Shown here one piece after another: positions 46,896 through 61,300 of a stretch of DNA of 64,000 nucleotides (its first letter is position 1; every line of letters begins with the position of its first letter). Where the stretch lies: positions 3,183,391 through 3,247,390 of the forward strand of contig NC_034016.1 in assembly GCF_000346465.2 (NCBI RefSeq), read 5' to 3'. The notes below the pieces were generated by a model, which was not told the DNA's origin, did not search any database, and saw only the letters and a list, made by a program, of their open reading frames with translations. Source of the DNA: Prunus persica. Lineage: Eukaryota > Streptophyta > Magnoliopsida > Rosales > Rosaceae. The position numbers were made by a program, and so were the translations under genes.

Positions 46896-49800
46896 CTACT
46901 TCTTTTGGAGATCCTTCAATGCCGGCCTAGGCTGCAAAGTTTTCACTGCTGAGTTGGAAACTTTGTCGTTCTTTGTGTTTCTGAAATTTTCCTTCATATC
47001 AGCAGTATTGACAAAACTCTTTGGAGGACTAGGGACCAGACTATCTGTCTTGTTCTCCCTTGGCGCAAAAGAAATACTGATACTTTTGTCCGAATCTGCC
47101 TCCCAACTCCTTACCCTAGGTGATTCCAAATTGTCTGAGAAGACATGAGCAAGAAGGTCAAAGAATCAGCTTGCATTTTCAAGTAAATCATGCCCAAAAA
47201 AAATACTCGGAGAACCAATAAAGAGAAAAAAATTGACGTTCAAGTGCAAGATGTGTACCTTTTCTCAAACCTGAATCTGCAGATATGGGACATTGATCTG
47301 CAGTTACATTCTGTTCTGACACAATCTCACTCTCAACTGAAAATTTAGCATCTTCAACATCAGGGTTCACATTACTTCGAGCTTGCATTAAGTAATTTGG
47401 ATAACTGTTTGCTGCTGGCACATCAATTGGCACATCAAAAGCACCAGGATTGCTGCCACTCATCTCAGAATCATCTACCGATTTCCCTGTACGTGCCCAC
47501 ACATTAGAATATTCAATATCACCAGCCTCATCAATATCCTCATGATCAACAAACACTTGGTTGATAGGCCTGATTCCTTTCTCCTTTGGTCTTTCATTTA
47601 CACAGGTGTTCCCATCTGAAACAGGAGGATGAGTGGATTTCAGAAGTTCATCTGCCATTCTCTGCCCATGATGATCACTGTGTTTCTTGGCAACAACTTG
47701 AGCAATTCCCAGATCATTTTCTAAACCTTCCTTCACATGCTCACCAACTTCATTCATCAGATTGGCTTTACTCAGACCTGCATCTAATTTCTGAAATTCA
47801 TCTCTTTTGATGTCCCCTACAATCAGTTCCATCTCAAAATCAGTCAATCCAAACAATTCAACATTTAACTCCAAGGCTTTGTTATTCCCCAAAACACATT
47901 ATAACATTTGTCTTTACAGATCCTACTACTCTACACTTTTGGAGGCATGGATAAATAAAAAGTATAACATGGTATCATGAGATCAAAGTTCGAAATCCTA
48001 AAACTATAACTTCCCAATCTATAGACTTCCACATGTTGGACTATTCAAGAAAAAATATAATAGCAAACTCTTGGAGTCGTAGACTCATAGTTAATTAAAA
48101 GTATTACCAGTGAAGTCCAAAATTAAACACTCACCACAACTAGAAAAGTTGGTAACAGGAGAACCAACAGGGTAATGAATACCCATTTCCAGAGTAGATT
48201 TTAGCTCCATAACGTCCTCCGATTTATGCTCATGGTCAGTAAGTTGCCCTGCAGCAACTTGTGCAATACCAACAGCACTTTCTTTCCCTTTCTTCACAGC
48301 CTCACTATCTTCAATCACTGAATCGACTTTTGACATGTCTGGATATGATTTTGAAAATCCATCCATTTTGTCATCGCTGAAAAGTTGTTTTATCTCATAA
48401 CTGCTAAATAAAGGCGAGGCAGCATTTAACTCCAAGGCTTTAGTTTCTGTTTAATCACAAAGATACAAAAACCGTTAGAGACGGAACTGTTTTCAATAAA
48501 AAGTTTAAGTTGAATGAAGATTAATTTTTTATTTTTGTTAAAAAATAACTACAAGATATATAGATACTCCTTGGGCTCAAACATAGATACTATTCTTCCC
48601 CCCACTCCCCACCCCAGGCCACGTGGCTTAGGAAATGAAGACAAATATACATAAGAGTTGAAAATTTTGGAAACAATTATTAACCTGCAGTTGCTTCTTC
48701 ACCTTGATGCAATAAGCACTGACCATGACTAGAATCGGTAGCTGGAGAATCAGCAGAGCAATCGACACCCGTTTCAGGTTTAACCATAGAGATGGGATGC
48801 AAGTTTTCAAAACCAGGGGATTCCTTTGAGTCACCAGAAATGATATCCCTATCGTTAAGATTAAGCAGATCAATTACTTCCTCAGTCTCTTGGGAGGTCC
48901 TCGTACGATTAATGCCAACATTGAGACTTTCAACAACCTTTACGCCTGAGACTCTTTCCAGCACTCCAAATTCATTGCCTTGTAATTCAAGATCATCACA
49001 CTTCGCTGGATCTGGTTGGAGAACAGATTGTATAACTTCATTTGATGCTCTCTCTTGAACTTCACTATCTACCGGCACCACCATATTTGAAGGACCTGGA
49101 GATTTGTTCTCATTTCCAAGCTGCATTTTTGCCAAAGCAAAATCAGAAAGAGACCCCGACTGTGTTTCGTCCACCAGGGCATCCATAGAACTTCCAATAT
49201 CATTTGCTGCCACTGTGTGCTTTTCCAGAATATCAACCTCATCAAAGGATAAATTCTGGTTTTGGCTTCCATGTAACAAGGCCTCAACTCTTTCACAAAT
49301 TATTCCGCCTTCAACTGGTGATTCGAATTGATCTTTAAGTTGATCTCCTTCTGCAGATTAAATAATTGTTATTGTCTCATAACTTACTGGATGGAACACA
49401 TTTTTTTCTCGAAGTGCCAGAGAATATAACAAGGTACTGTCATTGCCTATCAAGTGATAAGAATAAACAAGAAGCATATGAACATACAAATTTCTCAACA
49501 AGATTAACAAGTTTCCAACCTAAAAGAGAAACTGTACCCCTATCCTCATAAGTCATCTCCTTTTCTTCCGCATTGTTTCTACCCTCACTTTCATTTAATC
49601 CACTTAGATCTCCTGCATTTGAGACAATATAAAAACTTGAGTATATACAGTTACTCAAATAAAAATATCATTACAACCAGTAAAATCATATATTCAAGAT
49701 TAATCATCGAAAGATACCAAGAGATGAAGAATCATTAAACATGAGACAGTGGCACCACCTGAATGCATTTGACGTTTGGCACAAAAGTTATCAGCTGATA

Positions 49801-52800
49801 GATTGACTTGTGTAATACTTTCAGTATCAACTATTCTATCTGTGTCAGCCAAGCCAGGTTCGTTTTGTGACACTCTATTATTCACACCGGCATTGCCCAA
49901 AATAATCCCATGATCACAGCAGCACAGATCACCCAACTCATCTCTGACCAAGAAATCACCAGTATTATCTGAATTAATTGCAGTTTTCGAACTCACATTT
50001 ACAGAATTTATACCACCATCCAGTGTTCCAATATTATCATCCATATCAGCATTGCCATCCGTGTGCATACTATCAACTGAAGCAATGGAAGGATGTCTCT
50101 TCATCTCTAAAGATACTTCCTTATGTATGCCAGGATCACCATACTTCCCTTGATCCAGTAGGAGGACAGATTGCATAACATTGTTTAGTGCTCTCTCTTG
50201 AACTGCACTGTCTACCGACACCACCATAGTTGAAGGATCTGGGGATTTGTTCTCATTTCCACGCCGCATTTTTGCCAAAGAAAAATCAGAAAGGGACCGC
50301 GACTCTGTTTCGTTCACCACGGCATCCATAGAACTTTCAGTGTTATTTGCTGCTACTGTGTGCTTTTCCAAAATATCGACCTCTTCGAAGGATAAATTCT
50401 GATTTTTGCTTCCATGTAACAAGGCCTGATTTCTTTCATGAATATTTCTGCCTTCAACTGGTGATTTGAATTGATCTTTCCGTTGATCTCCTTCTGCAGA
50501 TTAAACAGTTATTATTATCTCATAACTTACTGGATGGAGCACATACGTTATATCTCACAGATGCAAGAGAATACCCTATCAAGTGATAAGAATAAACAAG
50601 AAGCACATGAACATACAAACTTCTCAACAAGACAAGTTTTCAACCTAAAAGCGGAATTGTACCTCTATCCTCATAGGTCATCTCCTTTTCTTCGGCATTG
50701 TTTTTTTTACCCTCAATCTCATTTAATCCACTTAGATCTCCTGCGTTTGAGAAAATTTTCTTACTTGAGCTTACTTAAATCAGAATGTCAGGTTATAAGC
50801 AGTAAAATCATACATTCAAGATCAATAACCAAAATATACCAAGAGATGAAGAATCATTAAAAACATGATACAATGGCAGACCACCTGAATACATTTGAGG
50901 TTTGGCACAAGAGTTATCAGCACATAGTTTGACTTGTGTAATACTTTCAGTTCCAACTATTCCATCTATGTCAGTCAAGCCAGGTATGGTTTGTGCCATG
51001 CTATTACTCGCACCAGCATTGCCCAAAATAATGCCATGATCACAGCAACTCAGATCAGCCAGCTCATCTCCGACTAAGAAATCACCAATATTGTCTGAAC
51101 TTATCTCAGTTTTTGAACTCACATTTAGAGAATTCATACCACCATCCAGTGTTCCAACATTATCATCCATATCAGCATTGCCATCCATGTGCATACTGTC
51201 ATCTGAAGCAATGGAAGGATGTCTCTTCATCTCTGAAGTAACTTCCTTAAGAATGTTCTCATTTCTATGTTGCATTTTTGCCAAAGCACAATCAGAAAGA
51301 GATGTTGACTCTGTTTCAACGACGATGGCACTATCAATTTTACTTGCTGCCACTGTGTCATCTTCCGGATAATCAACCTCATCAAAGGATAAATTTTGGT
51401 TTTTGCTTCCATATAACAAGGCCTCATCTATTTCACAAATACTTCTGCCTTCTACTGGTGATTTGAATTGATTTTCAAGTTGATCTCCTTCTGCAGATTA
51501 AACGATCATTAATATCTCATAACTTACTGGATGGAATTCACATGTTTTTCTTAAAGATACCAGAGAACAACACAAGTTATTCATTTAGATAAATTAAAAT
51601 TTTCAATTATCACTTCTTTGCCACTGATTACTAGGAATGAGAAAGAATATCCATCTCTTCTATTCACTTTACAGATAAACCAATATAAAGTAAAAGTTAA
51701 GAGTGTCAAACTTAGTTAAACAGCATGGTTCTATACTAAGTCGGGACTAGTGTTGGTAATCTAGACCACAAACACAATTTAACTCAACCTCAGTCCGCAA
51801 AGTAAGGTCAAGAGCATTTAAAAAATGTCATGTAACATGGTACTATTAGGAGGAGAATTCATGGAACTAACCATTGCAAATAACGCTCAAACGAAATGAA
51901 TCATGAATAACAAGATCTAACAGCTGAACTATCAACAAAAAAATTATCATATGAACATGAAAAATTAAACAAGGGAACATCAAATACCTTGCTTTAGTAG
52001 TGAAGATTTGGGCAGAGTTACAGCAGTATCACTGGGTACAATTCTATCCAGATGGATATCTGCAACTGTCTCTTCGCTAGTTTCTTCTACTACTTCAGAG
52101 GATTTCGCTGTATTTCTGTCTGACTCGTTATTCTCATCACATTCAGTTAGATGATCCTCAACAACTGGCTCAACTAGTACTGGTTGATTAATCCCTCTAG
52201 CATCCAATTGAACTAAGTTATGATCCTCAGGAACACTAGCTTTGCTACCGTCTTCTAACTGGTCATCCACCACATCACTTTTTTGGTGTGACGTCTTAAC
52301 AGTCCATGACTCATCTGTCTCCAGTCCTTTCAAGTCCAACAGGTTGGTACATTCACCTACAAATTATAAGAGCACAATAAGCAGAGCACCAAAATTAATT
52401 AGTACATCTATTTGACACCAAAACTTGAATAACTCCCATACCTTCACAATGTGGTTGACAGGTAGGTGAGTGACCATCACCTAGACAGGTCAATCTGGAA
52501 AAACTGACATTGCTGAGCTTATCCATACATTCTTCCGAGGTTTGTTCAACTGCAATAATATGACCAGTATCACCTCTGTCCAAAGACGGATAGTAATTAT
52601 CTTCCATATCACGTACAGTAGCGTTCTCTGGGACATTCAATCCACTATCTACCATAACATTTTCCATCACATTAGTCACGGGTTCCATTACATTCTGTGC
52701 GTTTTGGACTGTAAATACACCTTGTAAATTATTATACTTTGATAGCTGATTTTCCTTCAGATGAGCTGAAATGTCCATGGTTTTCTCTATGCTTGAATGT

Positions 52801-55800
52801 ACAGCAGATACTTCAAAACAAACAGGCTGACCCATTGCAGCAGATTCCCACTTATTGCTTGATTTTTCAACAGCTTCTTTGCTGCAGCAAGAATCAGTAG
52901 CTGGAACAAAGAGAAGATACAAATATTAATCATGTGAAAAAATACAAAGTGATAGAGGTTTAATACTCCAAGTAGTGATTGAGCCGGACAAAAAAGGTTT
53001 AAACAAAGGGAATTTGTTGAAGGCCTCACAGTTGAAAACTACAGTGCCTGAGCCATAGCACTTTCTTGTAAAGTGATTGAACTGTTTCTATCACAGTCAG
53101 GGAGATCATGCACATACTTCCCTTTAGTGATAGGAATAAATAATATGATTGATTACCAATAGCACTAAGTTCTACAAAGTAAATCCATCCAAACGATTTA
53201 ACTGATGAATAACGAGATGAAACAGCTGAACCTATCAGCAATAAAAATATCACATAAACATGAAAATTAAAGAAGAAACCAAACAAGGGAACATCAAATA
53301 CCTTCCTTTACTAGTGAAGATTTGGACAGAGTTACAGCAGTATCACTGAGAACAATTCTACCCAGATGGATGTCTCCATCTGTCTCTGCACTAGTTTCAG
53401 CAGTAGAACCTACATCAACCTGAACCATTTCTTCTCTGTCACAAGAACTGAAAGCACATATTTCTTCTACTAATGCAGAGGACTTTGCATTATTGCTGTC
53501 TGACTCCTTATTTTCACCAAGTTCAGTTAGATGATCCTCAAGAACTTGTTCTACAAGTACTGGTTGATCAATCCCACTAGCATCCAATTGAACTAAGTTT
53601 TGATCCTCAGGAACACTAACTTTGCTACCACCTTCTAACTGATCATCCACCACATCAATCCTTTGGTCTGACGTTTTAACGGTTAATGACTCATCTGTCT
53701 CCAATCCTTTGTTCAAGTCCAACAGGTTGGAACATTCACCTACAAGTTAGGCGAACACAATAAGCACCAAAAACTAATTAATACATCTATTTGACAACAA
53801 AAGTAAATAACTCCCTTACCTTCACAGTCCGGTTGATAGGTAGGTGAGTGGCCATCACTTAGACAGGTAAATTTGGAAGAAACGACATTGCTGAACTTAT
53901 CTGGACATTCTACTGGGTTTTGTTCAACTGCAATAGCATGGCCAGTATGACATTTGTTCAAAGACAGATAAGAATGATAATCCATATCACATGCAGTAGT
54001 GTTATCCGGGATGCTATTTTCCATCTCGTTAGTCAGGGGTTCTGTCACATTCTGTGGCTTCTGCACTGTAGATATACCTTGAAACTTCATTGATTCTGAG
54101 ATCTGATTGTCCTTCAGATGACCTGAAATGTCCATGGCCTTCTCCACGATAGAATATGCAGTAGATACTTCATCATAAACAGGCTGACCCCTTCCAGCAG
54201 ATTCCCTCTTCTTACTTGATCCCTTCCTCTGCTTGCTTGATCCTTTCCTCTGCTTGCTTGATCCCTTCCTCTGCTTGCTTGACCTTTCCAGACCTTTGCT
54301 GCAGCAAGAATCAGTATTGTTCTCATTTCCTGAAGCTTCTGGAATATTCAATCTAATATCTGTACTCAGATTTTCTTCAAGGGGTGAATTGATTTTAGCA
54401 AACGAGACCTTTTCCTTTATAATTGGCATCCTAGATTCACTCTTTTTGTTCTTTCCAGCAGCTATACCAGTGCGTCCTGTAGGTGCAACCAAGCCACTTT
54501 TGGAAAGAATACGCGAGGATCGTCTTTGTGGGCTTTTGTTTAAAGAATCATGCACAATTAATGAACTTTCCTTCTCATATGTTGGCTCTTGTATTTGCTT
54601 CACAAGACCATCCTTTTTAACACCATTGGCAATTCCACACATGTCCCCAGTGGCTTCTGTTAGTATCTTTTCACAAGCATTCCGACTAGACCGCCTTAGA
54701 GATTGAGACACATTGGCACCCTTGTCAGGAACTGGTTGCTTCACTGTTCCAGCAGCTGTTGATTGCTTCACAGTTCCAGCAGCTTCACAAATTCTAAACT
54801 CCCTATCATCATGAGCAGCAGAGGAAAACAATGTAGTTTTGCGTCTGGATCTCCTTAAAGGACCATTGGGTAGGACAGCAACATTTTCTTCCATTCTTTC
54901 TACACTTGACTCAACTTTGGAAGCTCTTTCCAAATCTATATTCCTTGGTCTTTTTCTAGTATCACCTTTTGCCAGTTCCTTGCCCTTCTGGAACACAGGA
55001 ATTTTCTGCCCGTCCTTTGATGGTTCTTCAAGTTCACATTCTTCTTGGCCCGAAGCTTTTCCCACAAACTTGGTTTTAGACTTTTTGCTCCTACCAACAA
55101 GTTTGGTTTCTGCCAATGGCCCACATGCAGAGTCTCTGTCCCTGGCTACTTTTCGTTTTGACCTCCTCAGGGTCTTCCCAGGTACAACAGCTTCATTAGC
55201 AAGGTTGTCACCTTCCAGACTCCTCTTCAGAGGTACAGCAGACTTCCTCCTCAAATGCTCTCTATCTAGGCCCTTACAGGTTTCTTTAAGTTGAAGAACT
55301 TCTTGTCCCTTTTCCTGAACTATGAGAATATCTGTTTTACTTTCAACTCCAGAACTATTCCCTCCAACCTGACTCCGAGACCGTGTGATCCTACTACCAC
55401 CAAGATCAGTTTTCCCCGATTTTGTGACATTTCCTTTACATTGCTTCTGGACTTTTTCAGGTTTAATACCTTTTCCTACAGGGACATTTTCTTCATAAGT
55501 CTCAGTTGGTAAAAGATCCCCATCACTACCTTTATTTTGTTTGGGTTTCTTTGAACCCCTTGGCACTAGATCCTTCCTCAAAACCAGTGAATTTCCACCA
55601 TCATCACTCACCACCACCCTGTTTCTCAACTGCCTTTGAATCAACCCTCCATTCAAATTAGCATGTTCCGCATTACTATCCACTCTCTCAATTAACTCAA
55701 CCTCCGGAGGAGGCTTATCACAGCTATCAACCTTTTTCACTCGATTTGTCAATTTCTTCTTCCCAGGAAGAGGTGAAAAAACTGCTTCTGCATTGCCTTC

Positions 55801-56538
55801 ATCCATTTTTTGTGCCCTGGACCTTGTAACTCTACCTGGGGAGTCAATAATTTTGTGAGAGTGTTCGAGTCCTCTGGAATTTTCAAAAACCTGAACCTTC
55901 TTAACAACCATGGACGTCCTCTTTCTCCCCTGTTTCTTCTTTGGATTGTAATCACAATCCGAGTTTGAGTCATTATCCGTACCCACAAAGTAAAACGTTT
56001 GATTTTCTGGGCTGAACTTTACTTTCTTCACCTTCTTTGTCTCAACCTCAGAATCAATTCCCCCTTCATTTTCTTCTAAATTTTTGCAGACTGGCTCACT
56101 GAGTTTTTCATCTTCCTGTTTATTAGGGAAAATAAAAGGAACAAAAAATATTACCAAAACAAACCAAAACCCCATTGCAAAGTACATAACAAAAGAGAGA
56201 AATTGCAACACAGCCAACTGATCCCGTACACAACAGTTGCCCTAATTGGTTTAGGGGTTTCACTTTCTGGAAATAATAACATGAAACCCACAATTTTCTT
56301 TTAATCAATTTTATCAGGAACCAAAAAGAAAACAAAATTGAAATTTAAAGAAAAAAAGAAGAAGCAAGAACTATAAGTTTATAAACACAGATAAAAAGCT
56401 TTCGTTCTTCGGTGATGCTATTACCTTGAGAAGCAAAGTAAGCTTATGGGCCATTTCAGTGTTCCTTAAATTTGCAGGAATTCCGTGTTGTTTACAGAGT
56501 GATTGAAGTTGCTTCCTCTTCATCGCATAATAATCCAT
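46896..56538 (-). CDS. Large basic nuclear-type protein built from duplicated exons
   Basis: Thirteen coding exons (minus): 56538-56425, 56115-53820, 53739-53302, 52900-52442, 52356-51988, 51490-50885, 50740-50663, 50493-49759, 49612-49538, 49350-48685, 48446-48108, 47876-47259, 47134-46896; 7,032 bp, about 2,343 residues. Exon 1 (MKRKQLQSLCKQHGIPANL) resembles a SAP-like DNA-binding helix pair. Exon 2 has KKVKFSPENQTFYFV and many basic RRS(R/K) and TRSRAQ-like motifs, suggesting a nuclear, chromatin-associated protein. Later exons are acidic and low in known domains. Exons 3-12 each have a length divisible by three; introns 2-12 are phase 1. Exon 4 repeats the tail of exon 2; 5 repeats 3; 8 and 10 repeat 6; 9 repeats 7; 12 repeats 11. 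A 5'UTR intron precedes the ATG. The exon 12 acceptor (ATAACAAAG) is weak. The function is not recognised. Confidence 0.8.
54209..54287 (-). repeat. 21-bp coding repeat (SSKQRKG)
   Basis: Four near-identical 21-bp units encode SSKQRKG, SSKQRKG, SSKQRKG, SSKKRES within exon 2 of the large gene. Exon 4, the duplicate of this region, has only one diverged unit, so the array expanded after the exon duplication or was lost there. Confidence 0.9.
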
Positions 56539-57117
56539 CTCTGTAATCAAAATTTTGAACAAAGAAAAGATCATAAATTATTGAAACCAACAAAACAACT
56601 AAAAATGTAAAAAAACAAAAACAAAAACATTACAGTTCGAGAATCTTCCACTTACTTTTTTCGCGCCAACGCGAAGTTGGCTTGGCTATGGAGAGAACTC
56701 AGAAAACTCAGAACCTTCTGAGAGGAAGATTGTTGATTGTTGATTTACTTTCGATGAAATTAAATTCGATTTTTGCTTTCGATGTTCTAATTTTCTCTTC
56801 TTTTTTTCTCGAAGAATCGGTTTGATTACCTTTTGCTTTTTTCTCTGTACTTTTTTAAATTCAAACTGGATGAGTTTCCCGCTTTCCAAGACGGGTTTTA
56901 TATAACTTGCGATTTCAAAAGGGAAATGGATTCTGTACTTGCGGAATGAGCGACGAAGGAGACGATTGTAGGGGTATGATGGTAATTTTAAGGACAGGCT
57001 TAAGCAGGTGCGTGGTACAGGTGTCGGCCAAGGAAAGCGAGTGTGTAACTTTTGTTCGCTGAGACAAAAAGTGAGTTGAATCTTGAGGGAGAAGTCAAGT
57101 GAGAAATGCAAATTAAC
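56539..57117 (-). promoter_or_regulatory. 5'UTR intron and promoter of the large nuclear-type gene
   Basis: An intron is inferred from AAAAAA/GTAAGT near 56,657 to GATTACAG just before the ATG region (about 56,541). The leader exon is upstream of about 56,658. The promoter lies to 57,117, where the LTR element begins, about 0.5 kb from the ATG. Confidence 0.5.
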
Positions 57118-57122
57118 GATAT

Positions 57123-57651
57123 TGTTATAAAAATAACCTGGAATATGTACGAATATTGAGCTGCACGTAAAGTAGATGAGACACAGCATTTAATGAGGTT
57201 CGGCTATGCCTACGTCCTCGGAGAGCAGTAGCAGTAACTTTTCACTATATAAAATAATATGGCTACAACTTTAGTGTTTACAATATGTGTGGCTCACTGA
57301 ATTTTCTCTCTAGGAGAATTTCTCTCTGCTCTCTCTTTCCTCTTTCTTCCTTATCTTCCTCTTGTCTCTTTCCTTTTCTCTCTTTCCTCTTTTCTCTTTT
57401 TCCTCTTCTTTGTTTCCTCTTCTCTCTTTCCTCTCTTCTCTCTTTCCTCTTCTTTGTTTCTTTCCGTTTTTTTTTCTTCTTTGCAGACAGGAGGATTGCC
57501 TATTTGTAGGCATGATAAATGGCACCCGTGATGTTTCTATCCAATCATCTTCACTATTCACTATTCACCCGTGAATAAACTCATGCACCAAAGTCTACAA
57601 ACAAATAGTAAGTGGGCTCCACTACTTTATACTTTACAACACTCCCCCTTG
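57123..57651 (-). repeat. 3' LTR of the retrotransposon
   Basis: Begins TGTTATAAAAATAACC and ends CTTTACAACA on the plus strand. It contains a pyrimidine-rich block at about 57,320-57,480. On the minus strand, CGAACCTCATTAAATGCTG resembles the start of transcribed Copia LTR sequence. Confidence 0.93.
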
Positions 57652-58317
57652 GAGACCACATGTCCCTAGATTGGTTGCCTCATTAAAATCTTGTTTGGAG
57701 AAAACCTAGTAAGGTAGAGAACTGATGGAAGGAAGAAAGAAGAGTACAACAATCTGTATAGCATACTTCTGGATGCTCCCCCTGATTAATATCTCCCCCT
57801 GATGTCTTCATGACTATCTTTTGGAGTGAGAATCTTTCGGAGTGAGTGGAGGATGTAGCCATTAACAATTCTCGTAGTTGAGTAAGTAAATATATTTCCA
57901 GTGAGCTATCTCTATGTAAATCATAGAAATTTTCAGAGTCCGCGTTTCTAACAAAACTTGGGCTATTTGTAAGTTCACTTGAAAGAATATGCCCGTACAA
58001 GGTGTTATGCGGAGATAGCATTAAATATACCTCACATCATTCCAAAATGATGGTGATGGAGTTGAGCCCTATCTGGAAAATATGATGTCCGGTCGAATAT
58101 ACTTCCGGAAAATCATTAAAGTGTCCAACGGATAATCCTCATAAAAATGCTTCAATACTTTCTTAGTATAAGCAAGAATCTCGTTGGCATAATGCTTGAT
58201 CCTTAAGTCGAGACAAATATTTCTTGAACTCTTGAGAAGCTTTAATGTGTTGCAAACACATTATAATCAATATACTCACTGATGTAATTTATGTACATTA
58301 ATATTGAGTACAAATTT

Positions 58318-61300
58318 TGTGCTTCAGGCACATGTCATTCAGGGACTTGCTTCATGCAATTTCAATCCTTTCAAGGATTTTGTTTAAAGGGATTAAACTT
58401 TATGACACATTATATAGCTTTAACCCAGCTATTTATACATCTTTAGGGAATCACTTCAGGTGATATGCTCTGTGCATTTAATAACCCTTAAAGATAACAT
58501 GTTAGTCTCCGTAAATGTGCAATAAAGGGGCACAATTGAATCTATAAATATGGAGAAAACCCAACATTCCTTGTTTCTGCCAGAAACAATGTGTCATACA
58601 AAGTAGGTATATTCCCTTTTATTCCGAACACCTAAGTATAACATTCAGTATTAACAAATTTTGGGGTTCGTACTGTGGGTTGTTCCTTCACGTTCATTCT
58701 TATCTATAATGGAATTACCTCATTCCATTTTGGCCAATGATATTGTCGACATTTAATAATTGAACGTGGTTCCAATCAACACAGCCCATTGATGATTTGA
58801 GTAGCTACTCCAAAATCAAAATTTGTCATTCATCAATTTATGATCCAACCATTCTCATTTGCATACGCATACATCAATTATAAGCATTTCTTTGCTTTTG
58901 GGTACCCAAGCCACTGCAGGGGGCTTTTATTATGTGAGAATGTGGATTATAACCTCCAATGGAGCGTTATTTTATAGTAGGGCGTGGATAATCTCCATTT
59001 AGGGAGTTGGAACATTTAGAACCCATATATCTGTCATGCTGCAGGCATGCCACAGATTAATACATACATGTCAATTAATTTATGGGACTTTAACCCATAC
59101 AATTTGCTACGCATTAGGCGTGCACAATATCAATATTGATATGTCAAAGGATTGTCCTTTCGGGACTTCAATCCACATCATTTGCTACGCAACAGACGTG
59201 CATCATATTGATCACTGCTATACCCATATTCTGTTCTTATGGGACTTTAATCTGTGCAGTGTATTATCAATGTATCCAACTTGCAATCTGTAAAATTTGC
59301 GTTAATAATTCATGGATACATACAAGCCATTCTTTTGGAACGGACTTATCTCCCCATTTGGTTACCTTTCAAGATAAAATATCAAATAAGTATATAAGCA
59401 TAAAATAACACAAGGATTGCTTACATCCTTAGGTGGGAGAAACTTTTCTCAAGTATCATTCAAGCTCATATCGGCCCAGTAAATATAATGTAGCGCTTGA
59501 TGATCTAGTTATATCCTGCAAGAGCAAAAATCACAACTCTTTTGCCTCTGTCAAAACAAATAACCCTCATAGTTAGGATTACTTCATGGATTCATTCTTC
59601 AGATGTTCATTCTAAAGAAATAAAATCTCTTATGAACAGAGAGTTATAAAAAGAGAAAAAATGCAAAAATAATGTGATATTGATTGCAAGAGAAGGTAAG
59701 CAATCAAGGAAGGAAGCTGGTGGGAGCAGACAATAAGCTCTCATATCTCCTAGTCTAGAAGGACTTCCGGAGATTAGAGCATAAGATCGCCTTCACAGTT
59801 TCCTGATGTAGCGGAAACGTGATCAGGGATAGTCTTGCTTCCTGAATGGATGATCAGAGATAATCTTGCTTCTCAGGCATATTGAGTGCTCACTGATAAG
59901 AAAAATAAGTAGATATCGCATCACTAGGTATGGAGTAAACTGGATGTCTTCTGCAAAGAAAATTTCGTTAGTAACACATTTATACACAAATACAATGAAT
60001 AGGTAGAACCGGTGAATTTCAAATTAATCATAGGAAAATTGCGAGATTCTCGGGATACTTTTGAAAAAGTAGCTCCGTGAAATCCGTAAAGCAAGATCGG
60101 CTTTGACGAAAATAATACTTGAAAACGCCGAAAGTGCCGACAGGCATTATTAGAGGCCACGTGAAGTTTTGGACTCTAGGAAAGAAAAAGATAATATGGG
60201 GATTCGAGAAGATATTGGAATCCTGAAGATATTGCCATATTTTCGTCTATAGATATTGCCTTTGCAAAACTTGATTGGAGCAATTGCGTTTCAACTTAAC
60301 TTCCTTCATTTTCTGAAACTTTAGTTTTCCTAAGGCTTTCTTCGAAACATTCTTAAAAATGGCTTCCTCTTCTTTCTGCCCAAATTATTTCAATTTAAAT
60401 GATGCTCCCACAACAACCAGTGACGCCAAAGTTTGGCGTCCATCTTTTGTATCCCAAAATCGTCATATCACAGTTAATGATTCTGTGATGATGAATGATG
60501 CTACTGCTGTCATAGTAGCTAGGAATTTCATTACTCCAATGGATGAAATGCTGTTAACAGGGAGGTCTGAGGAAGAGGCTATTGATGACTCAATGGCTTT
60601 TAGCATTCAGAGTGCTGCTTCTGTTTCTAACATGGCTGATCGTTTGCGTGCTAGAGCAAACGAGGTTCAGAGGCTAACAACTGAAAATTCGTCTCTTCAA
60701 AGAATGCTTCATGAGTCTCAACAGGAGGTTGAGAAACTTAAAGGAGAGAATAATTCCTTGTTGAAACTGGTGAGTTCGTACTCTGTTGATACACTGAGAA
60801 GGCTAGACATGCTGCAGGTCTCCAATGAAAGAATTTTGGGAGACCACGAGAAGCTCATGGCTAAGCTTAAGAGGCGCCGTCCTCTTCCTTCAGAGGCTTC
60901 CAGAACATAATGTAATTTTATAGATTTTACAGGGCCTGCACCTCATTGTAGGTGGAAAAAATCTATCTGTTATATGCTTCTTTCCTATTATAATAATTGC
61001 GCACATTCTTAAACTTACACCTGTGGTTTTTACGTCTTTTCAAAATGACGGTTTGGAACCTTGTGTCTTATAGGTTCAAATAACCACATTGTCTCTCCCA
61101 AATTTCATATTTTATCGCATGGTAGCCTGGAACTTTTGGCCTGAGCTAAACACAAACTCAGAATTTATTTGCCCTTTTCAAATGGACATGAAATATGAAT
61201 TGAGTAAAAGCCACGATAATATCGCAATATAGTAGTGAAGAGCATTAACTACTATATACCCACAACTTCAAGTTCAGGATCTCTCATATATTTGGATCCA

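Noticed and set aside
47940..48060. SINE-like sequence in an intron of the large gene
   Set aside because: A B-box-like AAAGTTCGAAATCC is present, but there is no A tail or target duplication.
54233..54706. Plus-strand ORFs over the large gene (also 54,839-55,294)
   Set aside because: They lie antisense to a long exon with clear coding signals and show no domain.
57285..57574. Ser/Leu/Phe-rich and Lys/Glu-rich ORFs in the LTRs (also 63,190-63,479)
   Set aside because: Both are translations of the pyrimidine-rich block within the LTR.
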